NCBI RefSeq assembly: GCF_014647595.1
Contig: NZ_BMPM01000002.1
Coordinates: 62,001 to 126,000, forward strand
Direction: 5' to 3'
Source of the DNA: Paenarthrobacter histidinolovorans
GTDB lineage: Bacteria; Actinomycetota; Actinomycetes; Actinomycetales; Micrococcaceae
Length of the DNA stretch: 64,000 nt
Position numbers and translations under genes: made by a program
Shown here: positions 1 to 8,434 of the stretch, in pieces
How positions within the stretch are numbered: the stretch's first letter is position 1
Layout of the letters: every line of letters starts with the position of its first letter
Notes under the pieces: generated by a model
Told to the model about the DNA's origin: nothing
What the model saw: the letters and a program-made list of their open reading frames with translations, nothing else
Database searches by the model: none

Positions 1-513
1 GTGCCAGGCGACGACGTCGACGACGCCCTCCAGCAGGTGGAACACCAGCTGAGCCTGCTCTGGCGCCGCGCCCGTTCGATCTCCCACCAGCTGTCCCGCC
101 AGGTCCACCCTGACATGGAACCTGCCGCCTACGGGCTGCTCACTGTCATCAGGAGGGAAGGCCCCATCCGCCTCACTGACCTGGCCACTTGCATCGGCGT
201 GGGCAAGCCATCGGTGAGCCGGCAGATCGCCTTCCTTGAGAGCATTGGCCTCGTTTACAAGGAAGCGGATCCCCAGGACGGACGGGCGCAGTCCATCCGC
301 CTGACGGAAAAGGGCGAAGAGAAAATGCACCTCGTCCAGGATGCCAGGCGCCAGGTTTTCCGGGAAAGGCTTGGCGAGTGGCCCTTGGAAGATGTCCAGA
401 CGCTGGCCGACTACATGGGACGCCTGAATGCCATCTACGGAGACGGCGCCCTCAGGGACCTGGGAACCAAGGAAGCCGGAGTCGACACCGCGGACAATTC
501 AACCGGCGCGTGA
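1..513 (+). CDS. MarR-family transcriptional regulator
   Basis: Winged-helix DNA-binding protein of about 170 residues, the usual MarR length. The recognition-helix region GVGKPSVSRQIAFLESIGLV (about residues 66-85) is followed by the wing with DPQDGRAQSIRLTEKG, the classic D-x-R-x-x-x-x-x-L-T-x-x-G pattern. Helices at both ends would form the dimer interface. MarR proteins usually repress a neighbouring transporter or stress gene and release DNA on binding small aromatic ligands; the target may lie upstream of the window. The GTG at base 1 is the first codon visible, so the true start could be earlier. It ends before a strong bidirectional hairpin and converges on clgR. Confidence 0.8.
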   Translation: MPGDDVDDALQQVEHQLSLLWRRARSISHQLSRQVHPDMEPAAYGLLTVIRREGPIRLTDLATCIGVGKPSVSRQIAFLESIGLVYKEADPQDGRAQSIRLTEKGEEKMHLVQDARRQVFRERLGEWPLEDVQTLADYMGRLNAIYGDGALRDLGTKEAGVDTADNSTGA

Positions 514-596
514 CATGACGCCACAGGCTGTCCCGCACAGGCAATCACATACCGGCGGCCCGCCACGGCAGAGCAAACAAGCACGGCAAAGCAAAC

Positions 597-631
597 AAGT
601 AGGTCCCCAGCCTCAGGCTGGGGACCTACTT
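597..631. terminator. Bidirectional hairpin terminator between marR-like gene and clgR
   Basis: A perfect inverted repeat: 17-base arms at 597-613 (AAGTAGGTCCCCAGCCT) and 615-631 around a single C at 614. It lies between two convergent genes and has a short A tract on one side and T-rich sequence on the other, so it could stop transcription from both sides. The 9-base word GCAAACAAG occurs twice just before it (573-581 and 591-599). Confidence 0.8.
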
Positions 632-649
632 CGTTGCTTATGGAACCGT

Positions 650-991
650 TTAGCGGGCTCCGGAGAGCATTCCCTGGGGGAAGTCGTCCGTGAGTCCGAG
701 ATCGCGGCCATAGCGCTGTGAGAATTCCTGCGGGACGGTGTCCGGGACAGCAACACCTTCTGCAACGGCCACGCGGTCGCTGACTTCGCGAAGCATGTGG
801 GACAAAGGAACGTCCAAGGCTGTGCAGATAGAGGACAGGAGCTCGGAAGAAGCCTCCTTCTGGCCCCGTTCCACTTCGCTCAAGTAGCCAAGTGAGACGC
901 GGGCGCTGTGCGAAACCTCGCGAAGGGTACGGCCCTGACGCTGGCGGACATCGCGCAGTACATCACCGATCTCGTGGCGTAGTACAACCAT
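650..991 (-). CDS. clgR: ClgR-like XRE-family regulator of Clp protease genes
   Basis: Predicted 113-residue DNA-binding protein with one Cro/C1-type helix-turn-helix: [20 protein letters not shown], then [20 protein letters not shown], then [20 protein letters not shown]. This matches actinobacterial ClgR, which activates clpP/clpC and other proteolysis and envelope-stress genes. The ATG at 991 was chosen because AAGGAG lies six bases upstream and the length fits the family (about 110 residues). In-frame ATGs at 1096 and 1084 would add about 31-35 residues and also follow a GAGGGAG sequence, so a longer form is possible. Its position downstream of pgsA-cinA is the conserved actinobacterial location. 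The C-terminus is short and hydrophilic; in related organisms ClgR is itself degraded by Clp protease. Confidence 0.85.
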   Translation of the reverse strand: MVVLRHEIGDVLRDVRQRQGRTLREVSHSARVSLGYLSEVERGQKEASSELLSSICTALDVPLSHMLREVSDRVAVAEGVAVPDTVPQEFSQRYGRDLGLTDDFPQGMLSGAR

Positions 992-1221
992 TTTGCGCTC
1001 CTTCTGTTCGCTCTGTGCCTGATCAGCCAAGCCCACATCCTTCCAGCGGACAACGCCGTTCACGGATACGGGCTGCTTTACCATCTGTATCGCCATGCTC
1101 CCTCGTTGATCCGGTTCGCTGGCTGGCGGACCGGGTATGTTTTTACATCCTAGGCGCCCCGGCTCTTCCGAAGCGACACAATGACACAACTATTGGCAAT
1201 GAGTTTTTGTTCCCGACTACT

Positions 1222-1722
1222 TTACGAACGGTAACCAACGTCACTCAACGCGGCAAGCAGGCGCGCCAAAGCGGCCTCGCAGGCCTGTTCGCGGATGGAC
1301 TGCCGGTCGCCGTCGAAGCTGTACTCGAACGACCCGACACCCTGTGGCGAGGCCACGCCAATGAACACGGTGCCGACGCCTTTGCCGTCATGCGGCTCGG
1401 GTCCTGCAACGCCGGTGGTCGATATCCCGATGTCGGCAGCGCAAGCCCGGCGTGCGCCGTCGGCCATTGCCTCGGCGACGCCGCCGTCAACGGAGCCGAC
1501 CGTCGCAAGAAGCTCCTCCGGGACGCCCAGAATGCCGGCCTTGACCGAGTTCTGGTAGGCGACCACCCCGCCTTGCAGCATGGCCGACGCCCCCGGAGTG
1601 TTGGCCAGCGCCGCTGCCACGAGACCTGCCGTCAAGGACTCAGCCGTAGCCACCGTGAGGCCACTGCGGATAGCGGTGCCCACAACCGTCGTCGCGGTTT
1701 CCGCGGTGCCGCCGGAGATCAT
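1222..1722 (-). CDS. pncC: CinA C-terminal family protein / nicotinamide-nucleotide amidohydrolase
   Basis: 166-residue single-domain protein of the CinA C-terminal (PncC) family, which deamidates nicotinamide mononucleotide to nicotinate mononucleotide in NAD recycling. Family signatures are visible: VATAESLTAGLVAAALANTPG near the N-terminus with the catalytic-region Ser/Thr, GGVVAYQNSVK, and GISTTGVAGPEPHDGKGVG. The N-terminal molybdopterin-binding-like COG1058 domain of full-length CinA is absent, as is common in Actinobacteria. The ATG at 1722 overlaps the pgsA stop by ATGA, which fixes the start despite the frame remaining open upstream. The next gene downstream is clgR after a 230-base gap in which no convincing operator was identified. 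Confidence 0.85.
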   Translation of the reverse strand: MISGGTAETATTVVGTAIRSGLTVATAESLTAGLVAAALANTPGASAMLQGGVVAYQNSVKAGILGVPEELLATVGSVDGGVAEAMADGARRACAADIGISTTGVAGPEPHDGKGVGTVFIGVASPQGVGSFEYSFDGDRQSIREQACEAALARLLAALSDVGYRS

Positions 1723-2321
1723 GGGCGACGTCCCGCAGCACGCAGCCTGATGGCCTGGAGGACATATTCGACGCCGGTCCAGAGCGTGATGGCGAGGGCA
1801 ACCATCATGACCCAGAAAGCGACGGCGCCCAGCCACGGGGCGATCGCCTGGAGGGGAAGGATGTAAAGGAAGATTGCCACGGTCTGAACCACAGTCTTGA
1901 GCTTTCCGCCACGGGAGGCCGGCATGACCCCGTACCGGATCACGACGAAGCGCAGTGCCGTGATACCCCATTCACGGACCAGAATCAGGATTGTGACCCA
2001 CCACGGCAACTCCCCCAGGATGGACAGCAACACCAGTGCTGAGCCGATGAGCAGCTTGTCCGCAATCGGGTCGGCGATTTTGCCGAAGTTGGTAACGAGG
2101 CCGCGCGCCCGGGCGATGTCGCCGTCGAGCTTGTCCGTATAGATCGCTACCGCGAAAGCAACCACCGCGGCCCACCGCCAGATCCCGTACCCGCCGTCAT
2201 CGGCCAGCAGGAACCAGACGAAGAAGGGTACCAGGACGATGCGCAGCATCGTGAGGATGTTGGGCAGGTTCCAAACATCGGAACTGCTGGAGGTCGCGTT
2301 ATCACCCTCGGCTGTAGTCAC
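1719..2321 (-). CDS. pgsA: CDP-diacylglycerol-glycerol-3-phosphate 3-phosphatidyltransferase
   Basis: 200-residue membrane enzyme of the CDP-alcohol phosphatidyltransferase family that makes phosphatidylglycerol phosphate, the committed step to phosphatidylglycerol and cardiolipin. The full family motif D-G-x2-A-R-x8-G-x3-D-x3-D is present as D66-G67, A70-R71, G80, D84 and D88. About five or six hydrophobic segments are visible (for example VLVPFFVWFLLA and WVTILILVREWGITALRFVV). An acidic, serine-rich N-terminus of about 15 residues precedes the first helix. The gene lies 24 bases downstream of ftsK and is translationally coupled to pncC. A close relative such as phosphatidylinositol phosphate synthase is less likely given the neighbourhood. 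Confidence 0.9.
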   Translation of the reverse strand: MTTAEGDNATSSSSDVWNLPNILTMLRIVLVPFFVWFLLADDGGYGIWRWAAVVAFAVAIYTDKLDGDIARARGLVTNFGKIADPIADKLLIGSALVLLSILGELPWWVTILILVREWGITALRFVVIRYGVMPASRGGKLKTVVQTVAIFLYILPLQAIAPWLGAVAFWVMMVALAITLWTGVEYVLQAIRLRAAGRRP

Positions 2322-2345
2322 CCCTCTAGGCTACCGTCTTTGCGG

Positions 2346-5207
2346 CTAGCGTCCTGTGAGCGACCAGGCGTCTTCGCCGCCCTCGTCATCGTCATCCGGA
2401 CCGTCCGCGCCGTCATAGTACTCAATGGCCTGGGTCCGGTTGTCGAGGTCGGCCTGCACCAGGTCTTCGGCGTAACCGCCGACGGCGATGTTCGAGTTCG
2501 CGTTATCGCTCAGGGCGGCCGTGTGGGCGTCAGGGGTGGCCGGCGACTCCTGACCCTTCATCGCGGCAAGAACAGCGGCGAGGTCATCCGGCTTGACCAG
2601 GACATCGCGGGCTTTGGAACCTTCGGACGGTCCCACGACACCACGCGATTCCAAAAGGTCCATGAGGCGTCCGGCCTTGGCGAAGCCAACACGCAGCTTG
2701 CGTTGCAGCATGGACGTTGAGCCGAACTGGGTGGTGACCACCAGTTCAGTCGCCTGGAGGAGGACCTCGAGGTCGTCTCCGATGTCGTCGTCGATCTGCT
2801 TCTTGGGAGCCTCGGCTGCGACGTCGTCACGGTAGACGGCCTGCAACTGCCCCTTGACGTGCTCAACAACCTTGTGGATTTCGGATTCGGTCACCCAGGC
2901 ACCCTGGACACGCATGGCCTTCGACGCACCCATGGGCAGGAACAATGCGTCACCCTGTCCAATGAGTTTTTCCGCACCCGGCTGGTCCAGGACCACCCGG
3001 GAATCAGTCACTGAGGAGGTGGCGAACGCCATGCGGGACGGCACGTTGGCCTTGATCAGGCCCGTGACGACGTCCACGGAAGGACGCTGGGTGGCCAGCA
3101 CCAAGTGAATACCGGCGGCGCGTGCCAGCTGGGTGATGCGGACAATCGAGTCTTCGACATCACGCGGTGCCACCATCATGAGGTCCGCGAGTTCGTCCAC
3201 AATGACCAACAGGTAGGGGTAGGGCTTGATGACACGCTTGGAATCGACCGGCGGCGTTACCTTCCCCGCCCGGACGGCCTTGTTGAAGTCATCAATGTGC
3301 TTGTACCCGTAGTTGGCGAGGTCGTCGTAGCGGGCGTCCATTTCCCGGACCACCCATTGGAGGGCCTCCGCGGCCTTCTTTGGATTGGTGATGATGGGTG
3401 TGATGAGGTGCGGGACACCCTCGTAGGCAGTGAGTTCCACGCGTTTGGGGTCCACCATGACCATGCGGACTTCATCCGGTGTTGCGCGCATGAGGATGGA
3501 GGTGATCATGGAGTTCACGAAGCTCGACTTACCGGCACCGGTAGCACCGGCGACCAGGAGGTGGGGCATCTTGGCGAGGTTGGCCACCACGTAGCCGCCC
3601 TCAACGTCCTTACCCACACCCATGACCATCGGGTGGTCGGTACGGCGGGCGTTCTGGCTCCGCAGGACGTCGCCAAGGGACACTGTCTCGCGGTCGGTGT
3701 TGGGGATCTCGATACCGATCGCTGACTTGCCCGGGATGGGGCTCAGGATGCGGACGTCGCTTGAAGCCACGGCATAGGAGATGTTCTTGGAAAGCGCGGT
3801 AACGCGCTCCACCTTGGTGCCGGGAGACAGCTCAATCTCGTAGCGGGTAACCGTGGGACCACGGCTGAAGCCGGTCACCGCGGCGTCGACGTTGAACTGC
3901 GTTAGGGTGTCCGTCAGCGCGGCGACGACGGCGTCATTGGCTTCCGTACGCTCCTTCGGAATGGAGCCCGGTGTCAGGTAGTCCGAGGCAGGCAGCGTGT
4001 ACGTGACATCGCCGGCCAGTGACAACTGTTCCGTGCGCTGCGGAATCGGCGTGGGCGGCGGCGGAGGCGTAGCGGGCCGAGCCGGAACCTGGGCCGCCAC
4101 CGGGGCGGTCATTTCGGGGGTCAGGACCGGAATGGCTTCCGTGGGGTTGTCGATGCCGGGGTTGGCGCCCGCGAGGCCCTGGGCAGCCTTGATCTTCTCC
4201 ACGGCAATTTCTGCCTGCGTAGGACGCCGAACACCCGGCGGCACACGTGGCGCCGGTGCGGCGGGGGTTTCGTCGTCGTCGACTATTGCGTGCTCGAACG
4301 CTTCGTCGCCGACGTAACCTTCCAGGCCGGCGTCGGGTTCTTCATCCTTGCCGAAGAGGCGCATGCGCTTCTTCTTCTTCGGCGCGGACGAGGAGCCGTT
4401 GCCGTAAAGGTAGCTCCGGTCGTGGTCGTCCTTGCCGGAGTCGTCCATGAGGTCAACGCCCATGAGGTGTTCGTAGGCACCCCGGATGCGGGCGGGAATC
4501 GCACCGAAGGGGGTCGCCGTGACGATCAGCAGGGACACAAAAGCCAGGAGACTGTAGACGATGACGGGAACAGCCACGTGGATGGCGGCCAGCGGTGCCG
4601 CGGCGAGGAAGCCCAGCATCCCGCCGGCACGACGCAGGCCGTCGAAGCCATCGGCCACGGTGGGCTGGCCCCCGACGACCTGGGCAAGTCCGGAGCCCGC
4701 CAGTGTCATGATCATGAATCCGATGCCCACGCGGTTGTTTCCGCGGCCGTCCTGGGGCTTCCGGAAAAGGCGGAAGGCGCAGACGAAAAGCATGAACGGC
4801 AGGATCAGGGACATCCAGCCGAAGGTCCCGTTGACCACGCTGTACACGATGTCAGGAAGCCATCCGGTGAGTCCCCACCAGGCGAAAGTAGCAATCGCGA
4901 TACCCAGCACCAGGTTGAACAGCGCTGCCCCGTCCCTGCGGTCCGCGGGGTCGAGGTCGCTGACGTCGTGGCCGATCCGGCGCACGCCGGCACCCACCAC
5001 GTGTCCGATTCCCTGCCAGGCGCCGGACAACATGCGAAGCGGAAGCGGAGCCTGGGGCTCGACGGCGGCTGCTTGCTTGGTGCGGGCAGTGCTTCCCCGC
5101 CCGCTTTTGCTTGCGGCGCCGGTTTTGGATGCGGCTCCGCCCCGGCCTGTGCCGCCGGATTTATTGCTGGAGCTGCCTCGTGGCGCGGAGGTAGTACGGG
5201 TCGCCAT
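2346..5207 (-). CDS. ftsK: FtsK/SpoIIIE-type DNA translocase
   Basis: 953-residue septal DNA pump that clears and aligns the terminus region during division. Order of parts: basic, Ser/Gly-rich N-terminus; about four transmembrane helices (roughly residues 85-255); an acidic/proline-rich linker; the motor with Walker A GATGAGKSS (near 550-558) and Walker B LLVIVDELADLMM (near 670); and the C-terminal winged-helix gamma domain starting about residue 810 (ATELVVTTQFGSTSMLQRKL). After gamma there is an acidic tail with DGADGPDDDDEGGED. The ATG at 5207 was chosen; the frame stays open to 5270, but that extension would translate through the palindrome at 5225-5260. Its ribosome-binding site is weak. 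Gene order rnj-ftsK-pgsA is typical of actinobacteria. Confidence 0.93.
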   Translation of the reverse strand: MATRTTSAPRGSSSNKSGGTGRGGAASKTGAASKSGRGSTARTKQAAAVEPQAPLPLRMLSGAWQGIGHVVGAGVRRIGHDVSDLDPADRRDGAALFNLVLGIAIATFAWWGLTGWLPDIVYSVVNGTFGWMSLILPFMLFVCAFRLFRKPQDGRGNNRVGIGFMIMTLAGSGLAQVVGGQPTVADGFDGLRRAGGMLGFLAAAPLAAIHVAVPVIVYSLLAFVSLLIVTATPFGAIPARIRGAYEHLMGVDLMDDSGKDDHDRSYLYGNGSSSAPKKKKRMRLFGKDEEPDAGLEGYVGDEAFEHAIVDDDETPAAPAPRVPPGVRRPTQAEIAVEKIKAAQGLAGANPGIDNPTEAIPVLTPEMTAPVAAQVPARPATPPPPPTPIPQRTEQLSLAGDVTYTLPASDYLTPGSIPKERTEANDAVVAALTDTLTQFNVDAAVTGFSRGPTVTRYEIELSPGTKVERVTALSKNISYAVASSDVRILSPIPGKSAIGIEIPNTDRETVSLGDVLRSQNARRTDHPMVMGVGKDVEGGYVVANLAKMPHLLVAGATGAGKSSFVNSMITSILMRATPDEVRMVMVDPKRVELTAYEGVPHLITPIITNPKKAAEALQWVVREMDARYDDLANYGYKHIDDFNKAVRAGKVTPPVDSKRVIKPYPYLLVIVDELADLMMVAPRDVEDSIVRITQLARAAGIHLVLATQRPSVDVVTGLIKANVPSRMAFATSSVTDSRVVLDQPGAEKLIGQGDALFLPMGASKAMRVQGAWVTESEIHKVVEHVKGQLQAVYRDDVAAEAPKKQIDDDIGDDLEVLLQATELVVTTQFGSTSMLQRKLRVGFAKAGRLMDLLESRGVVGPSEGSKARDVLVKPDDLAAVLAAMKGQESPATPDAHTAALSDNANSNIAVGGYAEDLVQADLDNRTQAIEYYDGADGPDDDDEGGEDAWSLTGR

Positions 5208-5224
5208 ACGTGCCACGGTACCGC

Positions 5225-5260
5225 AAAGGGGTCTGAAATCCGCGGATTTCAGACCCCTTT
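5225..5260. terminator. 36-base perfect palindrome between rnj and ftsK
   Basis: Every base of 5225-5260 pairs: 17-base arms AAAGGGGTCTGAAATCC and its complement flank a central GC. It lies 22 bases past the rnj stop and 17 bases before the ftsK start, so in the minus-strand direction it would fold as a strong hairpin ending in a short T stretch (TTT). The best reading is a terminator or attenuator separating dapA-rnj from ftsK. Confidence 0.75.
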
Positions 5261-5282
5261 GGGTGTTCATGTTGCCGGCGGG

Positions 5283-6974
5283 CTAAGCCTCCAGGACCAC
5301 CGGAATGATCATGGGGCGGCGGCGGAGCTTGCGGTTGACCCACGTGCCGATGATCCTGCGGACCACCTGCTGCAACTGGTGGTTGGTGTGGTCTGTGTGA
5401 TTCAGCACAGCCTCTTCGAGTGCGGCGTTGATTTTCGGGATGATCTCGTCGAAAACGGAGTCGTCCTCCGCCACGCCACGGGCGTGGATTTCCGGTCCGG
5501 ACACGATTTTGCCGGTGGTTCGGCTGATGACCGTGATGACGGAGATGAAGCCTTCATCCCCGAGGACGCGGCGGTCCTTCAGGTCTGCGTCGGTGATTTC
5601 GCCAACGCTGGAACCGTCCACGTAGACGAAGCCGACCTCTACCTGCCCCACAATGTTCGCCACGTGGTCCTTGAGGTCGATCACTGTGCCGTTATCGCTG
5701 AGGATGATGCCATCGGACGGCACGCCTGATTCCAGGGCGATGTTGCCGTTGGCAATCAAGTGGCGCGTTTCACCGTGCACCGGCATGGCGTTGAGCGGCT
5801 CAAGGATGTTGTAGCAGTAGAGCAACTCCCCCGCCGCTGCGTGACCGGAGACGTGGACCTTGGCTGTGCCCTTGTGGATGACGTCGGCTCCGAGCTTGAG
5901 GAGGCCGTTGATGATGCGGAACACGGCGTTCTCGTTGCCGGGGATGAGGCTGGACGCCAGGATGACGGTATCGCCCTTGCCAACAATCACCCGGTGGTCG
6001 CCGTTGGCCATGCGCGACAGGGCAGCCATCGGCTCACCCTGGGAGCCGGTGGACATGAGGACCACACGGTCGTCCGGCATGTTGTCGATGTTCTTGATGT
6101 CCACCAGGATGCCGTCCGGCACCTCCAGGTAACCCAGCTTGGCAGCAATGGCCATGTTCCGGACCATGGAGCGGCCCACGAAGGCAACCTTGCGTCCGTG
6201 CTTTGCTGCTGCGTCGAGTACCTGCTGGACGCGGTGCACATGGGAGGAGAAGGAAGCCACAATGATGCGCTTCTTTGCCTGCCCGAACAACCGGTCCAAC
6301 GTGGGTCCGATTTCCTTCTCTGCTGTGGTGAACCCAGGCACATCGGCGTTGGTGGAGTCGGCCATGAACAGATCCACGCCTTCTTCGCCCAGTCGGGCAA
6401 AGTGCCGGAGGTCCGTGATGCGGCCATCCAACGGCAACTGGTCCATCTTGAAGTCACCGGTGTGGAGGACGGTTCCGCCATCAGTACGGATGAACACCGC
6501 CAGTGCATCCGGAATGGAGTGGTTGACGGCAATGAATTCACACTCGAACGGACCGAACTGCTCTACCTGGCCCTCCGTGACGGTGAGCGTGTACGGCTTG
6601 ATCCGGTGCTCCTGCAGTTTCGCTTCCACCAGCGCAAGGGTGAGCTGTGAACCGATCAGCGGAATGTCGGCCTTGAGGCGGAGCAGGTAGGGAACCGCGC
6701 CAATGTGGTCCTCGTGGCCGTGGGTGAGGACAACCCCGACCACGTCCTCCAGCCGGTTCTCGATGTAGGAGAAATCGGGCAGGATCAGGTCAACGCCAGG
6801 CTGGGTCTCCTCGGGGAAAAGTACCCCGCAGTCGACAATGAGCAGCTTGCCGTCGATCTCGAAGACCGCCATGTTGCGGCCGATCTCTCCCAGTCCACCG
6901 AGCGGAACGATCCGCAGCGTACCTTTCGGCAGTTTCGGCGGCGTAACCAGTCCGGGAAGGGCGGTTTGGGTCAT
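5283..6974 (-). CDS. rnj: Ribonuclease J
   Basis: 563-residue metallo-beta-lactamase/beta-CASP ribonuclease with 5'-3' exo- and endonuclease activity in mRNA decay and rRNA maturation. The zinc motif THGHEDH is at residues 84-90; further metal ligands are in the VNHSIPDALAVFI and LHTGDFKMDQ regions; the beta-CASP domain carries STGSQGEPMAALSRMANGDH; and VHVSGHAAAGELL and PVHGETRHL complete the active site. The C-terminal domain ends with RRRPMIIPVVLEA. Length and motif order match the family. It follows dapA after six bases, the conserved dapA-rnj pair of actinobacteria, and is followed by a strong hairpin. Confidence 0.95.
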   Translation of the reverse strand: MTQTALPGLVTPPKLPKGTLRIVPLGGLGEIGRNMAVFEIDGKLLIVDCGVLFPEETQPGVDLILPDFSYIENRLEDVVGVVLTHGHEDHIGAVPYLLRLKADIPLIGSQLTLALVEAKLQEHRIKPYTLTVTEGQVEQFGPFECEFIAVNHSIPDALAVFIRTDGGTVLHTGDFKMDQLPLDGRITDLRHFARLGEEGVDLFMADSTNADVPGFTTAEKEIGPTLDRLFGQAKKRIIVASFSSHVHRVQQVLDAAAKHGRKVAFVGRSMVRNMAIAAKLGYLEVPDGILVDIKNIDNMPDDRVVLMSTGSQGEPMAALSRMANGDHRVIVGKGDTVILASSLIPGNENAVFRIINGLLKLGADVIHKGTAKVHVSGHAAAGELLYCYNILEPLNAMPVHGETRHLIANGNIALESGVPSDGIILSDNGTVIDLKDHVANIVGQVEVGFVYVDGSSVGEITDADLKDRRVLGDEGFISVITVISRTTGKIVSGPEIHARGVAEDDSVFDEIIPKINAALEEAVLNHTDHTNHQLQQVVRRIIGTWVNRKLRRRPMIIPVVLEA

Positions 6975-6980
6975 ATTGTG

Positions 6981-7913
6981 CTACTTTCCGGCGGAACCAT
7001 CCTGGACAGTGAAGTCCATTCCGGCTTCCGCCAAATCCCCGCGGATGATTTCGATCTCGGCCGCGTCCGGCTCCACGAGGGGCAAACGGACAACCGAGTT
7101 GGGCAGGACTCCCTGCCACTTGAGAATCTGCTTGGCGGCTACTGCGCCTTGGACCCGGGTCATGGTTCCACGAACCACCGGTTCCAGTTCAAAGTTGATG
7201 GACCGCGCCGTAGCGAGGTCGTTGTTGTTGACGGCGTCGATCAGCTCGCGGAAGCGGCGCGTGGCCACGTGCGTGGTGACACCCACCAGGCCTACGGCGC
7301 CGAGGGCCATCCACTGAAGGGTCAGGCCGTCATCGCCGGAGTAGAAAAGGAGGTCGGTCTCAGCCATGACGCGGGTGGCGGCGGCGAAATCAGCCTTCGC
7401 ATCCTTGACGGCAACAATGTTCTGGTGCTTGGCCAGCTCGATCATGGTCTCCGGCGCGATGGCAATGGAGGACCGGCCCGGAATGTCATAGAGCATGACC
7501 GGCAAGTCGGTGGCCGAGGCGATGGTTTCAAAGTGGGCGCGTACGCCGGCCTGGCTTGGCTTGTTGTAGTAAGGGGTGACGATCAGGAGACCATCAACGC
7601 CCAACTCCGCAGCGCGCTGCGAAAGGTGCACCGAGTGCGCGGTGTCGTTGGTTCCCGTGCCGGCGATGATGGCTGCCTTGCCGCCAACGGCTTCCTTGAC
7701 AGCCCGGAACATGCCCAGGTTTTCGTCGTCCGTAAGGGTGGACGTCTCGCCGGTGGTGCCGGTAACCACCAGTCCGTCGCAGCCATCCTGGACAAGCTTT
7801 TCCGCCAGTGCAGCGGCTTGGTCGTAGTCCACCTTGCCGTCTTCGGTGAAGGGGGTGACCATGGCGGTCAGCAGGGTACCAAGGGCGGGAATGGGCGCGC
7901 GAACGTCAGACAT
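6981..7913 (-). CDS. dapA: 4-hydroxy-tetrahydrodipicolinate synthase
   Basis: 310-residue TIM-barrel aldolase that condenses pyruvate with aspartate semialdehyde in the lysine/diaminopimelate pathway. Visible family features: LGTLLTAMVTPFTEDGKVD at the N-terminus, VVTGTTGETSTLTDDE, GTGTNDTAHSVHLSQRAAE, the catalytic-triad Tyr in VMLYDIPGRSSI, and the Schiff-base lysine region in VAVKDAKADF. Length is normal for DapA. dapB lies about 2.2 kb away, so two diaminopimelate genes are in the window but not in one transcription unit. Upstream is a 79-base gap; the neighbouring DUF222-like gene is transcribed in the same direction. Confidence 0.94.
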   Translation of the reverse strand: MSDVRAPIPALGTLLTAMVTPFTEDGKVDYDQAAALAEKLVQDGCDGLVVTGTTGETSTLTDDENLGMFRAVKEAVGGKAAIIAGTGTNDTAHSVHLSQRAAELGVDGLLIVTPYYNKPSQAGVRAHFETIASATDLPVMLYDIPGRSSIAIAPETMIELAKHQNIVAVKDAKADFAAATRVMAETDLLFYSGDDGLTLQWMALGAVGLVGVTTHVATRRFRELIDAVNNNDLATARSINFELEPVVRGTMTRVQGAVAAKQILKWQGVLPNSVVRLPLVEPDAAEIEIIRGDLAEAGMDFTVQDGSAGK

Positions 7914-7992
7914 AGGAAAAACGTTACCCTGTCACGGCCTCGTTACAAGAATGGGTATCGCGTGACGGTCCTCATGCGCCCTGCCACGGAGT

Positions 7993-8328
7993 CTACGCAA
8001 CCCCGGGTGTACGGGCGCGCTGACCCGAGCAGTATTGCCCCACGGCACGCTCTTTGAGTTGTTCTGCCCAGGCAACCAAGCGCTGTGAAGCCCGAACGTA
8101 TTCGAACAGTTCCAGGGGCGTCAGTGATTCCACATCCGTTTCGGACAAGCGGCGCGCCAATTCAGCACCAGGGGCCTGCTCTGCGAGCACCTTACCCTCG
8201 CGGCGCCATTGTGTGTCTTCGGGAGGTTCGCCGGCCACGAGCTGCCTGAAAAGGAAGTCGACCACTCCCGGACTCATCGCTTTCATGGGGCCGCCCATGC
8301 CATCCGGCCGCTCTGGAACATCGTTCAT
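7993..8328 (-). CDS. Short protein resembling the N-terminus of DUF222/13E12 HNH-endonuclease-family proteins
   Basis: 111-residue protein. The segment LTPLELFEYVRASQRLVAWAEQLKERAV (written here in part: LFEYVRASQRLVAWAEQLKE) looks like the helical start of the DUF222 region, in which an R-L-x-x-W-A pattern is typical. Full-length relatives are usually 400 or more residues and end in an HNH nuclease; neither the rest of DUF222 nor an HNH motif follows here, so this is either a truncated relic or an independent small protein. It ends in a plausible stop with no frameshifted continuation seen in the 79 bases before dapA. There is no Shine-Dalgarno sequence; a -10-like TAACAT lies six bases before the ATG, suggesting a leaderless transcript. 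A LexA-type box lies in the promoter. The family assignment is an inference from pattern only. Confidence 0.6.
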   Translation of the reverse strand: MNDVPERPDGMGGPMKAMSPGVVDFLFRQLVAGEPPEDTQWRREGKVLAEQAPGAELARRLSETDVESLTPLELFEYVRASQRLVAWAEQLKERAVGQYCSGQRARTPGVA

Positions 8329-8334
8329 GCCGCC

Positions 8335-8363
8335 ATGTTATTCGAACATATATTCGAACACAA
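8335..8363 (-). promoter_or_regulatory. Promoter with LexA/SOS-type box in the spacer
   Basis: On the minus strand: -35 TTGTGT (8363-8358), a 17-base spacer (8357-8341), -10 TAACAT (8340-8335), then six bases to the ATG at 8328. The spacer holds an 18-base near-palindrome; on the plus strand it reads TTCGAAC-ATAT-ATTCGAA (8341-8358). The core CGAAC-N4-ATTCG differs by one base from the actinobacterial/Bacillus LexA consensus CGAAC-N4-GTTCG. A LexA dimer there would block RNA polymerase. The word TATTCGAACA is also directly repeated (8339-8348, 8351-8360). Confidence 0.65.
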
Positions 8364-8434
8364 GGGCGCGGGCCGGCAACGCCGCAGCAGCCGCTCCCGG
8401 CCGGCGACGGGACCGGCTGTGAGACGATCGCTGC

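Noticed and set aside
992..1221. ClgR autoregulatory operator upstream of clgR
   Set aside because: No convincing inverted repeat of the known ClgR type was found by eye in the 230-base gap.
5208..5270. Upstream extension of FtsK to an ATG at 5270
   Set aside because: It would translate through the perfect palindrome that separates rnj from ftsK and has no family similarity; the ATG at 5207 starts the recognisable basic N-terminus.
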